NCBI RefSeq assembly: GCF_000735525.1 | Contig: NZ_JMPR01000004.1 | Location: forward strand, 248,001 to 312,000 | Source: Tatumella ptyseos ATCC 33301 | GTDB taxonomy: Bacteria > Pseudomonadota > Gammaproteobacteria > Enterobacterales > Enterobacteriaceae | Direction: 5' to 3' | Length of the DNA: 64,000 bases | Shown here: positions 51,293-60,538 of the stretch, piece after piece | How positions within the stretch are numbered: position 1 is the stretch's first letter | Layout of the letters: each line of letters starts with the position of its first letter | Made by a program: the position numbers and the translations under genes | Notes under the pieces: model-generated | What the model was told of the DNA's origin: nothing | The model's database searches: none | The model's input: the letters and a program-made list of their open reading frames with translations, nothing else

Positions 51293-53059
51293 ATGTTAAG
51301 GAAAGTCACGTTCTCAGCATTCGTACTCGGCTGTACGATGGGCTCGCACTTTGCGATAGCGGCATCCGCGCCGGCTGTTGAAGCAAAGCACGGGATGGTC
51401 GTCACCTCCCAGGATCTTGCAACGCAGGTCGGGGTTAATATCCTCAGGCAAGGCGGAAATGCTATTGATGCCGCCGTCGCTGTCGGTTATGCCGAAGCGG
51501 TCGTTAATCCCTGCTGCGGTAATATTGGCGGTGGGGGTTTTATGACTATCCATCTGGCCAACGGTAAGGATACGTTCATTAATTTTCGTGAAATGGCACC
51601 GGCCGGAGCCAGCGCAAATATGTATCTTGCCGCCGACGGCAATCTGATCCCGGGCGCAAGCCTCTATGGCTGGAAAGCCTCCGGGGTTCCCGGGACTGTC
51701 ATGGGAATGGAAACTGCGCGTAAAGAATACGGTAAACTCAGCCGTGCACAGGATATGGCTCCGGCGATCAAGCTGGCGCGGGAAGGCTATATTCTGACAC
51801 GTGCGGATACCGATATTCTGGATACGACTGTCGCCCGTTTCAGACAGGATCCGGCAGTTGCAAAAATCTTCCTGCGCCCTGACGGGACTCCCTTACAGCC
51901 AGGTGACAGACTGCGACAGACTGACCTTGCCAACACACTGGAACGGATCTCCCGCGAAGGTCCGTCAGCATTTTACAAAGGGGCTTTCCCGGCAGCCGTC
52001 GCGAAGGCTTCTGCAAAAGGGGGCGGTGTAATTAATGCGGCCGACTTTTCTGCCTATCACATTACTGAAATGGCCCCGCTGACCTGCACCTACCGTGGCT
52101 ATACCTTTGTCTCTGCGCCTCCTCCAAGCTCCGGCGGGGTTACACTCTGTGAAACACTGAACATCCTTGAAGGGTTTGACCTGAAATCGATGGGCTTTGG
52201 TTCTGCGGCGATGGTCCACACGCTGGCAGAAGCTATGCGCTTAAGCTATGCCGACCGTAATACCTACCTGGGGGATCCGGCATTTGTGCATAATCCGGTC
52301 GATCAATTACTGGATAAAAAATATGCTGCCACCCTGCGTAGCAAAATTCAGGCAGATAAAGCGACCCCTTCCGATCAGGTAAAACCGGGCATTGTGAGCG
52401 GTGAAAAACCGGAAACAACCCACTACTCTATCGTCGATAGTGAAGGTAATGCCGTTTCCACAACCTATACCATTAACGGCCGGTTTGGTGCCGTTGTTAT
52501 GGCTCCGGGTACCGGCGTACTGATGAATGATGAGATGGATGACTTCACCACAAAAGTCGGGGCTAAGAACCTGTACGGTCTGGTACAGGGAACTGCAAAC
52601 AGTATTGCACCAGGTAAACGCCCGCTATCTTCCATGAGCCCGACGCTGGTCACCAAAGATGGCAAGATCTTCTTAGTGCTAGGATCTCCCGGTGGCTCCA
52701 GGATCATTACGATCACCCTGGAAACCGCGCTGAATATTATTGACTTCGGAATGGAGCCCCAGGAAGCCGTGAACGCACCCCGTATCCACCAGCAATGGAT
52801 GCCGGATGTGGTTTATTATGAAAAAGGTGGGTTGTCTCCGGATACCTTAAATATCCTGAAAAATATGGGCTATAAGATGGTTGAACAGACCCCATGGGGT
52901 GCGGCAGAACTGATTATGGTCGGACTGCCGGGTGCTGCCGGCGTTACATCGGCTTCCAGCTCCGGTAATGACGGGGCCGTTTCCGGCAAAGTCAGGGAAG
53001 GTTATCTGTACGGTGCTAACGACGTACGCCGTCCGGCAGGATCTGCACGCGGTTACTGA
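51293..53059 (+). CDS. ggt: Gamma-glutamyltranspeptidase
   Basis: The product has 588 residues (E. coli 580), a periplasmic N-terminal-nucleophile hydrolase that removes the gamma-glutamyl group of glutathione and related compounds. A signal peptide of about 24 residues ends near AIAA. The precursor cuts itself before T376 (ETTHYSIVD), making the nucleophile at the new N-terminus of the small subunit. Substrate contacts lie in NPCCGNIGGGGF, NFREMAP, PLSSMSPT and the LGSPGGSRIIT loop. The cleaved Cys-Gly and other dipeptides could be taken up by the dipeptide importer at the right end of the window. A Fur-like box adjoins the start and a strong terminator follows. Confidence 0.97.
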   Translation: MLRKVTFSAFVLGCTMGSHFAIAASAPAVEAKHGMVVTSQDLATQVGVNILRQGGNAIDAAVAVGYAEAVVNPCCGNIGGGGFMTIHLANGKDTFINFREMAPAGASANMYLAADGNLIPGASLYGWKASGVPGTVMGMETARKEYGKLSRAQDMAPAIKLAREGYILTRADTDILDTTVARFRQDPAVAKIFLRPDGTPLQPGDRLRQTDLANTLERISREGPSAFYKGAFPAAVAKASAKGGGVINAADFSAYHITEMAPLTCTYRGYTFVSAPPPSSGGVTLCETLNILEGFDLKSMGFGSAAMVHTLAEAMRLSYADRNTYLGDPAFVHNPVDQLLDKKYAATLRSKIQADKATPSDQVKPGIVSGEKPETTHYSIVDSEGNAVSTTYTINGRFGAVVMAPGTGVLMNDEMDDFTTKVGAKNLYGLVQGTANSIAPGKRPLSSMSPTLVTKDGKIFLVLGSPGGSRIITITLETALNIIDFGMEPQEAVNAPRIHQQWMPDVVYYEKGGLSPDTLNILKNMGYKMVEQTPWGAAELIMVGLPGAAGVTSASSSGNDGAVSGKVREGYLYGANDVRRPAGSARGY

Positions 53060-53116
53060 TCCGGTAATTATCATTTGTTAAATGGCTTTTCGGCACAATG
53101 CCTGAAGATGCTCCTG

Positions 53117-53147
53117 AAAGGGAAACCCGGGATAACGGGTTTCCCTT
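53117..53147 (+). terminator. Terminator of ggt
   Basis: AAAGGGAAACCCG and CGGGTTTCCCTTT form a 13-pair stem with a short loop followed by TT, about 58 bases after the ggt stop codon. Confidence 0.9.
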
Positions 53148-53150
53148 TTT

Positions 53151-53609
53151 AATGGATCGTCACCGCGGCTGCCCTTTCGGGCCTGTTGCATAGAACCCCG
53201 GTAAAATCTCTCCGTAAAACGCTTCAGGGCCCTGCCGGTAAAGGGATAGAAGCGAAAAGGCAGGCAGAACAATTAGTTCCGGAGACAGGAATAGCGTTTA
53301 TTTACTTTACCTCTCCTGAGCCATGCAGATCCGTTAATGTATTACCAATAATACAATGGATCGGATCTACGTGATCTGCTGGTTATCGTGATGACAGATC
53401 CCTCACCTGACATAACCCACTTTTACGAGCACCCGGGTATCGCACACCCTGCCGGAAAGCCCCTTAATACCGGTAACGGACACGAACAGAACCTCCGCCT
53501 TTATAAATAGGCTTTCTGTCGCCATCCGGGTAGCCCGAAAAATACCCGCGCAGATAGACTCCGGTTATTAAAGGTACGGCCCACACGGGCTTGCCTCAGT
53601 GACTGAATA
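53151..53609. other. Gene-free stretch between ggt and the porin gene
   Basis: About 460 bases with only unlikely short frames. It contains a nested inverted repeat at 53325-53379 (outer arms GCAGATC / GATCTGC, inner arms TGTATT / AATACA). No transposase fragment was recognised. Confidence 0.5.
53325..53379. repeat. Nested inverted repeat of unknown role
   Basis: The outer arms GCAGATC (53325) and GATCTGC (to 53379) enclose an inner dyad TGTATT-accaat-AATACA with further partial pairing (ATCC / GGAT). It could form a 55-base cruciform or RNA hairpin. There is no T tail. It lies in a gene-free stretch and resembles nothing I can name. Confidence 0.55.
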
Positions 53610-54947
53610 TCACAATCCTTTAAACTTATATTCCAGGATAAACTCAGAGGCGAAACTCTTCGCCCGTATAGGGCGCCCGTCTGCCAGTTTCGGTGTTTTC
53701 CCGTTCAGGGTTTGATATGACCAGCCCGGCCCTACCATGGCTGACAACGACAGTACCTTTGACGATGGCTGATGCACAATCCAGCGGGTAAATGCATTAA
53801 TTTCTCCGGTCACCACCGGCACAGATTGATAGCTAAAACGGGCAATACTGCCGGTAATGCCTGCGGTCAATGCCGGCGTTAACTGGTATCCCACCAGACC
53901 GGAGAGTACCGCTTCCCGATCCCTGTTGTAATCATTACCTGCTTTCGCCATTCCGTTGAACGTTCCCCGTGAATTCTTACTCATATGGAAAGGATAAGTC
54001 CCTACCCCTGACTTTTTAGCGGCCCGGGTATAGCTGGCTGCCCAGCGGAGCTGCCAGAACGGTGTAGTGGAACGGGCTTCGATCGTGAAATGTCGGGCCC
54101 GGTGATCAAAGTCTTTCTGTTGCTCCGGCATTTCCCGGTAATGGCTTAATGCCCTGGTGAGGTAGAGCTGGCTATTCAGGGTCAGCGTCGGGGTGGGCTT
54201 GACGCTGGCCTGAAAAATATGACGAGAGAGATAATCACTGCTTTCCCCCCAGGCGTATCTGAAATCTGACATCTGATTTGCCCAGCGGAGATCCAGACTA
54301 CTCAATGCATTGATCGTTTTCTTGTCATTGGTCAGAAAATGTTCACTATCCGGCGAACTGCGGCTCATCGATTTCGTAACTCTTGCACCTTGCAGTGAAA
54401 GCTTGCCGTAGGCCAGGCGGCTATACCCGCCGGAATAGGTCGTCACTGACAGTCGGGAAGAATCCGAGATGACACCGATATCTTTCAGAGACAGCCATCC
54501 CCATCGTGCTTTAACACTGCGATCGTCCTGAGTGTATTGTAATCTGAGATTGCGCTGACCAAATTTATGATACCCCGAAGCATTACTTCTTTTATTTCCC
54601 TGGCCTGAATTATAAAGCACGCCACGGGAATTAAAATAATCTGTGGCACCGAGTTTGATCACGTAATTCCAGGTGGCATCAACACCGAATATCCCCGCAA
54701 TATCTCCTGAGTGAAAGGCAACCATGGCTCCCTGCCCCCAGGCGTTGTGGATCCTTTTCTCCCCGCTTTCCTCTTCATTAAGTGCTTTCCAGTAGTTCTT
54801 TAATGAAATATCAATATCTGATTGTTTAAAAAAAGAGGATACGGGGGATAACATTCCCCCGCCCTCGCCTTCAGGCCGTAAAGCAATGTCCGTTGCCTGT
54901 GCACCCAGTGGGAAAATAACCACCAGCAGTCCATACCTGATATCCAT
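53610..54947 (-). CDS. OprD-family outer membrane porin
   Basis: The product has 445 residues. A signal peptide (MDIRYGLLVVIFPLGAQA) is followed by alternating beta-strands throughout and an end in EFILEYKFKGL, typical of an 18-strand OprD channel. Matching family features are the early FFKQSDIDISLKNYW strand, the GQGAMVAFHSGDIAGIFGVDA segment and repeated aromatic-ended strands. OprD channels admit basic amino acids, small peptides or aromatic acids; the substrate cannot be fixed here. I use ATG 54947, with AGGGAG upstream. It lies 66 bases downstream of the histidine-phosphatase gene in the same direction, probably as an operon. Such porins are common in Pseudomonas and sporadic in enterobacteria. 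Confidence 0.85.
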   Translation of the reverse strand: MDIRYGLLVVIFPLGAQATDIALRPEGEGGGMLSPVSSFFKQSDIDISLKNYWKALNEEESGEKRIHNAWGQGAMVAFHSGDIAGIFGVDATWNYVIKLGATDYFNSRGVLYNSGQGNKRSNASGYHKFGQRNLRLQYTQDDRSVKARWGWLSLKDIGVISDSSRLSVTTYSGGYSRLAYGKLSLQGARVTKSMSRSSPDSEHFLTNDKKTINALSSLDLRWANQMSDFRYAWGESSDYLSRHIFQASVKPTPTLTLNSQLYLTRALSHYREMPEQQKDFDHRARHFTIEARSTTPFWQLRWAASYTRAAKKSGVGTYPFHMSKNSRGTFNGMAKAGNDYNRDREAVLSGLVGYQLTPALTAGITGSIARFSYQSVPVVTGEINAFTRWIVHQPSSKVLSLSAMVGPGWSYQTLNGKTPKLADGRPIRAKSFASEFILEYKFKGL

Positions 54948-55013
54948 ATCTCTTCTCCCTGAAAGGGGCATTATCCTTTTTACTACCGATATAGAATTCC
55001 GTTAGTCAGAGAC

Positions 55014-55790
55014 TCAATCTTCCAGGGATTTTTTCCCCGCCTCAACATATTTCAGAGTACCGGGTTCGATAACACGATATTCCCCGTTTTTATAATTAAT
55101 TTTCACCACAGCAGCATTTGCGAGAGGCTTTATTGCTAATGGTTTATTCGTCAGTTCATAAACTAAATTCATTATGGTCATCCCCGAGGTCACAATAAGA
55201 ATGTTTTTCTCATGCTTTTCCATACCTGCAGAAATAATACGTTTTACTGCGTCGTGGGTTCGGGCCTTCACCTGCTGATAATTTTCTGCCAGCCCCTGAG
55301 GATCTGCCGCAGCGATGGCATTCTGCAGTTGTTTAATCGACAGATTTTCCTTTGCCATTTCCTGCATCAATGCCTGACTATCCCGTAAGCACAGAACCCG
55401 CGCACTGGCATCCCTCATTTCTTCGTTACGTAACCCTTCATAACTGCCGAAAAACGACTCACGTAATCCCGATAATTCCGTCGGTATCAGTCGGGTTTTC
55501 CCGGATGTCTGCAGGATAATTTCAAGCGTACTACGCTGACGTCCGCTATCCCCGGAATAGACGCTATCAAAAGGGATATCTTTCAGCCCTGCACCCAGAT
55601 AGCGTGCGATACGCTGCCCTTCCTCCGTCAGAGGCGAGTCCGCCCATCCCTGAACATGGTCTAACGTATTCAGCAGGGTTTCACCGTGACGGGCGAAATA
55701 GAGCGTGATTTCATCGGAATGACTCTCCGAAGAGGCAATACCGGGCAGCGCATTGAACATGAGAACAACAAACAACAGATATCTGCTCAT
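55014..55790 (-). CDS. Secreted histidine-phosphatase-superfamily protein with altered second motif
   Basis: The product has 258 residues. A signal peptide of about 20 residues (ending GIAS) sends it to the periplasm. The branch-1 (phosphoglycerate mutase-like) fold begins with the catalytic motif ARHGET (H35), and R84 in YSGDSGRQRS and E111 in LRESFFGSYEG fit the family. The second catalytic histidine, usually in an S/T-H-G motif, is replaced: the sequence is IVTSGMTI, with S202 where His is expected. It may be an unusual subfamily or have lost phosphatase activity. It is first in a two-gene unit with the OprD-type porin. AAGGA precedes the start. The substrate is unknown. Confidence 0.82.
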   Translation of the reverse strand: MSRYLLFVVLMFNALPGIASSESHSDEITLYFARHGETLLNTLDHVQGWADSPLTEEGQRIARYLGAGLKDIPFDSVYSGDSGRQRSTLEIILQTSGKTRLIPTELSGLRESFFGSYEGLRNEEMRDASARVLCLRDSQALMQEMAKENLSIKQLQNAIAAADPQGLAENYQQVKARTHDAVKRIISAGMEKHEKNILIVTSGMTIMNLVYELTNKPLAIKPLANAAVVKINYKNGEYRVIEPGTLKYVEAGKKSLED

Positions 55791-56508
55791 TATAATTCCT
55801 TTTAAGTAATAATGGAGGAGTCATCCTGCTTACAGCTTCCTATATAAATATCACAATATCTTCCTTTGAAAATATAAACAAAAAAATCCAGATATGTATT
55901 TCCATCTTCACAGTCTGTGAGTAAAGTCAAAAATAAAAACCTGCCATTATGAAAAGTGCAATAAAACACAGAAAGATAAAATTATCTTTAGCTGGCTGAA
56001 AAACGTTAGCGATTAATAAATTTTTGAAAATAAAGTATTAATCTTATTCCCTGAAAGCAGATGATTTAACTCTTCGCAATAATCATATTCTTGCGGCTTC
56101 AATGACTGTGCTTTCAGTGTGCGATTCGTGAGTGCCGGATAGACCTTGTCTGTCACCGGAGGGGGCGTCACCGATGTTACTTCTCTATGGTACCGGGTGA
56201 ACCTTTTGAGTAAAACTACCAGCCCGTAACACCATCATTACTCCTGCATTATGATCCGGACGGGTCATCCTCACATCTGTTTCATCCGTAGTCCTGTCCC
56301 TGCTGTAGGATTATGTTCACCAGTGAACTGCTGTTTATCTATGGATACGTTTAGACATATTGATAAACTCAGTGGCGGAGTTATATCCCGGTTGGCAGGG
56401 TTACAGTGTTGGCCCGTGACTGGAGCTTCTGCTGATGGCGATCTTCCTGACAAACTGCTCTACTGTCAGCCAGTAAGTCATAAACCCGGATATCAGCAGA
56501 CCACAATA
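55791..56508. other. Gene-free region upstream of the phosphatase-porin unit
   Basis: About 720 bases. The left half is very AT-rich and should hold the promoter of the phosphatase gene; a perfect 13-base palindrome TCACAGTCTGTGA lies at 55908-55920. The right half is more GC-rich and has a plus-strand frame (56251-56526) with no recognisable family, perhaps a decayed gene. Confidence 0.45.
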
Positions 56509-57420
56509 TCAGGCTGCAGATTGTAAGAACTGTTGCTGGTACTGTACGGCGATCTCACGTAATTTTCCGCGAATGATCTGTTTGAAAGCCAGCGTTGCAC
56601 GAGACTGGGGTATTCCCCTCTGGCTGACAAACATGACTTCAAAAGGCAGAGGTTCAGCGACCGGTAATATTTTCACCTGATCGGAGTAACGCCAGGCAGT
56701 GAATAGGTCAACAATACCGACACCCGCGCCCGCCAGAACCAGATCAGCAATAACAGAATATGTTTTAATAAATAATGCATTGCGAGGGCAGAGCGTATGA
56801 CGTAATAAAGCCCGATGCAGAACCTTTCCTAGCGGGTCCTCCTTTTGCATCATCAGTAAATTATTCTGTGATAACCACTCCAGACTGATAGTCCCCGACC
56901 AGGGATGATTTTTTGGCAACACAGCAACTAAAGAAGACTGGAAAAGTGGCTCCGCCAATAGCCGGTGATCCACCTGCTGACCAAAAGTCAGTGCAAAATC
57001 AATTTTACCTGCCAGTAAGTCCTGGCACAGGCCATCGAAATGCCCGGTAGCCAATTCAACTTCTCCTGAGGGATGCTGACTACGATATTCTACTAATGCC
57101 GGTGTCATGACGATTTGCCCGAAAGCATGCGCCGCTCCGACACGAACCGTATCACCGGACGATTTAAGTTGAGCGGCTTTACGGGATAGCAGGGACAATT
57201 TTTCGTATATCCCGGTAATATCAGGTAGTAATTGCTGGCCTTCCGATGTCAGAAACATTCCCTGGTTCCGACGCTCAAATAACGGAAAACCAAGCTGCTG
57301 CTCAGCATAATTCAGTACCCTGCTGATGTTAGGTTGAGAGGCATTCAGCAACCTGGCCGCACCGCTAATGGAACCGGCCTGAACAATGGCATGAACTATC
57401 TCAATATGGCGTAATTTCAT
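56509..57420 (-). CDS. LysR-family transcriptional regulator
   Basis: The product has 303 residues. The N-terminal winged helix-turn-helix covers about residues 1-60 (LRHIEIVHAIVQAGSISGAARLLNASQPNISRVL, FERRNQGMFLTSEGQ) and the effector-binding domain follows (GAAHAFGQIVMTPAL, GAGVGIVDLFTAW). I start it at ATG 57420 (MKLRHIEIVHAIV) to fit the family; the frame is open 78 bases further. It lies downstream of the transporter-peptidase operon on the same strand, separated by 300 bases, so it probably has its own promoter. By position it is the likely regulator of that operon, possibly in response to peptides or D-amino acids, but that is inference. Confidence 0.88.
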   Translation of the reverse strand: MKLRHIEIVHAIVQAGSISGAARLLNASQPNISRVLNYAEQQLGFPLFERRNQGMFLTSEGQQLLPDITGIYEKLSLLSRKAAQLKSSGDTVRVGAAHAFGQIVMTPALVEYRSQHPSGEVELATGHFDGLCQDLLAGKIDFALTFGQQVDHRLLAEPLFQSSLVAVLPKNHPWSGTISLEWLSQNNLLMMQKEDPLGKVLHRALLRHTLCPRNALFIKTYSVIADLVLAGAGVGIVDLFTAWRYSDQVKILPVAEPLPFEVMFVSQRGIPQSRATLAFKQIIRGKLREIAVQYQQQFLQSAA

Positions 57421-57721
57421 AACGATATTGCTCCCTACAACGTCCTGTTCCGGAAAATCCGGTATCGCTATAAAATGAAGCAATTTTCGCGCCATCATTC
57501 AATATTCATCCACGATTCCTATAATATTTCAGGCTGTGCCTGCAAAACGGCAATATCACAGTGTTACAAAGACAGTAAACGAAAACCCACTGACCCATAA
57601 TCGCCAATGTGATCCATCCTCCCAACGGTGTTGCACTATAAAAGGGAACCCCGGGATGATATACAGAATTGACGCTCTATACGGAGCGTCTGTTATTCAG
57701 TGGCTCTGCAGAAAATGAAAC
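57421..57721. other. Intergenic region between the M55 peptidase and LysR genes
   Basis: About 300 bases holding the LysR gene promoter. A short inverted repeat GACGCTC-tatacg-GAGCGTC at 57671-57690 could end the peptidase operon, although no good T run follows. Confidence 0.45.
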
Positions 57722-58543
57722 TTAGCCCTGAGTGGCAGCCAGATAAGAAAACGTACTCAGCAGGCTGATAAGTTGTTTCATCGAAGTCGCCTGGTAGCTG
57801 ACAGTGACACCATCTTCACGAATGACCCCGGGGATCAGGCTGTAAACATCTGCCAGCACCGGACGGGTAACGTTTAACTCAAGCCGGTAAGGTGCAGCCA
57901 CTCGCGATACGGCAGCCTGCGAACACTGTCTGACAGCCTGTCCGGCCGCAGCGGAAATACATTCTCTGGCGGCGGCCGGGCTGAGTGATTCTGCCGCAGT
58001 ATTCGCTATTGCACGCTTTACACAAGCATAGACAGTTTGCGGATAATATTCAGAAATCCAGCGTTGCAAGTGATCATCTCCGCTGGCCAGCAATAAAGGG
58101 GTGTTAAGTTCAGCGGCAGCGGCAGCATAAATATCGACTTCGCCCATCACCTGCCCATTAATCATCACTCGCCAAAAGGCTCTGCTATTAATAGTATGAG
58201 CAAGTACGCCTTTTTCACCGGCGGCGGTATGAAAACCAATACACATTATTCCATCAAAATGTTGCTGCTCCAGACCTTCAATCATAGAAAATGTCCGGGG
58301 CTTGCCCTGGACCAGACGAGCGCGGGGATCCATATTTTCGGCCCGAAGATTCGTCATCTGTGCGTGGCTGTCAGCAACAACAACTTCCGTCGCTCCTCCT
58401 CTGAAGGCTCCATCAATAGCAGCATTCACTTCCTGCTCCATTAATCCTCTGGCCATTTGATATTCAGCATGCCCCGGAGAACACTGTTCCGGTCTCATTA
58501 CCCCGGCAACGCCTTCAATATCGGCTGAAATAAAGATTTTCAT
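57722..58543 (-). CDS. M55-family D-aminopeptidase (DppA-like)
   Basis: The product has 273 residues (B. subtilis DppA 274). DppA is a zinc-dependent cytoplasmic peptidase that takes D-amino acids, preferably D-Ala, from the N-terminus of peptides. Zinc ligands are visible as D8 and E10 (SADIEGVAGV), H60 (VADSHAQM) and H105 (IGFHTAA); H116 in GVLAHTINS fits the catalytic histidine. The C-terminal half is the usual helical oligomerisation part. It is the last gene of an operon with an ABC peptide importer and a P1 peptidase, as dppA is joined to dppBCDE in Bacillus. This suggests uptake and use of D-amino-acid peptides, for example from peptidoglycan. Confidence 0.93.
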   Translation of the reverse strand: MKIFISADIEGVAGVMRPEQCSPGHAEYQMARGLMEQEVNAAIDGAFRGGATEVVVADSHAQMTNLRAENMDPRARLVQGKPRTFSMIEGLEQQHFDGIMCIGFHTAAGEKGVLAHTINSRAFWRVMINGQVMGEVDIYAAAAAELNTPLLLASGDDHLQRWISEYYPQTVYACVKRAIANTAAESLSPAAARECISAAAGQAVRQCSQAAVSRVAAPYRLELNVTRPVLADVYSLIPGVIREDGVTVSYQATSMKQLISLLSTFSYLAATQG

Positions 58544-58567
58544 TGCCTGTATCCTGTCTGTGATTAA

Positions 58568-59629
58568 TTAAACAGAATCTGCTGATGCCAGCAAATCCAG
58601 AACATCTGTCAATGCCGCCCGATGATGACCTCGGAAGCCCGTCACTGCTTGTGCAGATAATAATGCATCCAGTACAGCATGCTCAGTGGCATCCGCGGCT
58701 GCAGCCAGCAAAGGTTCCAGCTGAGCATCATCCACAGACAAAGATAATCGCTGAGTGGAAAAAGCCACAGCAATGTCCCCGGAGCCATGTCCCCAGTAAC
58801 TCCCGGTACGACCTAATCCGGCACCGGCGCGGCGGGCGATACGCTTCAACTGGCGGGCATCGACAGGTGCATCTGTCGCCATAATAATAATGATTGAACC
58901 TGCATCCTGCTGAGGTATTAGCCCCGGAAGCAGAGGTGAAATTAGCTCTCCCATCCGGACACCTTGCAACGTTAATGCCTCAAGTGTTCCGTAATTAGCC
59001 AATACCAATACGCCCAGAGTTGCATTAAAAGCAGGTATTTCCCGCGAAGCACTACCGATCCCCCCTTTCAGTGAGAAACAACTCATACCGCGACCCGCCC
59101 CTACACTTCCGCGGCTGAAATTCGCACTGGCAGATGAAAGAGCTTCACAAGCCATATCACCGGTGACTGCTAATGCCTGGATATCATTCAGCCAGCCATC
59201 GTTACATTCCAGTACCAGAGGATTTACTGTCGGGAGTTCACGCCCCAATTGTGGATTACGGCTGATCGTCTCACTTACCAGGCTGGTAAAGAGTGTCCCT
59301 ACGGCAAAAGTATTACTGAGCAGTATGGGCGTCTGCAGCTCTCCCAATTCTTCGATCTGAATGAGTCCTGCCGGTTTCGCAAAACCATTAAGCACGGCCA
59401 CACCACAAGGCAGAGGTTGCAGGAATAAATTATCTCCGGGCGGGAGGATCGCTGTTACCCCGGTCTGGCGTTCTCCGTCAGCCAGGGTACTATGGCCAAC
59501 CCGCACACCGGGCACATCACTCAGTAAATTATGCCGACCACAGGGAAAACGTGGATACATAAGGCTGCGGGTTTCGCGCCAGTGCCGTAAGAGTAATCGT
59601 TGTTGTTGTTGATGGATATCTGCGACCAT
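58568..59629 (-). CDS. P1-family peptidase (DmpA/beta-peptidyl aminopeptidase type)
   Basis: The product has 353 residues. These enzymes cut themselves into two chains and expose an N-terminal serine nucleophile. DmpA removes L- and D-N-terminal residues, and BapA relatives cleave beta-peptides such as carnosine. The cleavage motif is GMSCFSLKGGIGSASR, with G192/S193 the likely site. The upstream NDGWLNDIQA and the downstream GVLVLANYG and IIIMATDAPVDARQLKRIARRAGAGLGR fit the family. The start at ATG 59629 lies three bases after the preceding permease stop; no strong ribosome site is seen, so translation is probably coupled. Cytoplasmic, since no signal peptide is present. Confidence 0.92.
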   Translation of the reverse strand: MVADIHQQQQRLLLRHWRETRSLMYPRFPCGRHNLLSDVPGVRVGHSTLADGERQTGVTAILPPGDNLFLQPLPCGVAVLNGFAKPAGLIQIEELGELQTPILLSNTFAVGTLFTSLVSETISRNPQLGRELPTVNPLVLECNDGWLNDIQALAVTGDMACEALSSASANFSRGSVGAGRGMSCFSLKGGIGSASREIPAFNATLGVLVLANYGTLEALTLQGVRMGELISPLLPGLIPQQDAGSIIIIMATDAPVDARQLKRIARRAGAGLGRTGSYWGHGSGDIAVAFSTQRLSLSVDDAQLEPLLAAAADATEHAVLDALLSAQAVTGFRGHHRAALTDVLDLLASADSV

Positions 59630-59632
59630 AAT

Positions 59633-60529
59633 TTAATGTTTCATTTTGGGGTCAAGGGTATCGCGTAATGCATCCCCTAACAGATTAAATGCCAGTACCG
59701 TTAGGAAGATAGCAAGACCAGGAAATACGCTAACATGCCAGTAACCCGCCATCATCATATTACGACTCATCGCCAAAATATTGCCCCATTCAGGGACATC
59801 CGGCTCCGGACCTAAACCAATAAAACTAAGCCCGGCCGCTGTCAGAATGCTGGTTCCAATACGCATGGTAAAATAAACAATGACTCCCGGCAGAGTGCCC
59901 GGCAAAATATGACGCAACAAAATCACTCTGTCACCGGCCCCTGCACAGCGCACGGCTTCAACATAAGCCGATTGTTTTAATGACAGGACAGATGCACGCA
60001 CGATTCGGGCAAAAACCGGAATACTAAACACTGCTACGGCAATAATAACATTGTTCAGCCCGGGCCCCAGGATAGCAACGACAGCGATCGCCAGTAACAT
60101 TCCGGGAAAGGCAAATAGCACATCCGAGCCCCGCATGATCAACATATCTATCCAGCGACCGTAATATCCGGCCAGAAGTCCCAGGAAAATACCGACGATC
60201 ATTCCCATAGTGACTGAAACGATACCGATATAAAGCGATATACGCGCTCCGTAGATAATCCGGCTCATCACATCACGTCCAAGATCATCAGTCCCCATCC
60301 AGTGTGCTGCCGAAGGAGGGGAAGACAGTGCCGTCCAGTCCGGTGCCATTGGATTATAGGGGGCAATCCAGGGTGCAAATACGGCGATGAGGATTAATAA
60401 CAGAACCACACTCCCGGAGACTATTGCCAGGGGATTGCGAATAAAAGTCTGCCAGAAATCCAGTAAAGGAGAACGTAATGTTGTTTCGGCCACGACTTTC
60501 CTGGCCAGAGATTCACTTGACTGACTCAT
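59633..60529 (-). CDS. Dipeptide/glutathione-type ABC transporter permease, DppC/GsiD-like
   Basis: The product has 298 residues and about six membrane segments, with the N-terminal OppC-type extension (LRSPLLDFWQTFIRNPLAIVSG). The EAA loop contacting the ATPase is visible in YVEAVRCAGAGDRVILLRHILPG. I start at ATG 60529 because AGGAG lies six bases upstream, overlapping the stop of the preceding permease gene. It pairs with the DppB-like permease. The sequence resembles GsiD most, but specificity is set by the binding protein. Confidence 0.94.
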   Translation of the reverse strand: MSQSSESLARKVVAETTLRSPLLDFWQTFIRNPLAIVSGSVVLLLILIAVFAPWIAPYNPMAPDWTALSSPPSAAHWMGTDDLGRDVMSRIIYGARISLYIGIVSVTMGMIVGIFLGLLAGYYGRWIDMLIMRGSDVLFAFPGMLLAIAVVAILGPGLNNVIIAVAVFSIPVFARIVRASVLSLKQSAYVEAVRCAGAGDRVILLRHILPGTLPGVIVYFTMRIGTSILTAAGLSFIGLGPEPDVPEWGNILAMSRNMMMAGYWHVSVFPGLAIFLTVLAFNLLGDALRDTLDPKMKH

Positions 60530-60538
60530 CACAGACTC

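Noticed and set aside
56251-56526. A plus-strand open frame of 91 codons before the LysR gene.
   Set aside because: No recognisable domain, no convincing ribosome site, and it overlaps the LysR 3' end. It may be decayed coding DNA but cannot be supported as a gene.
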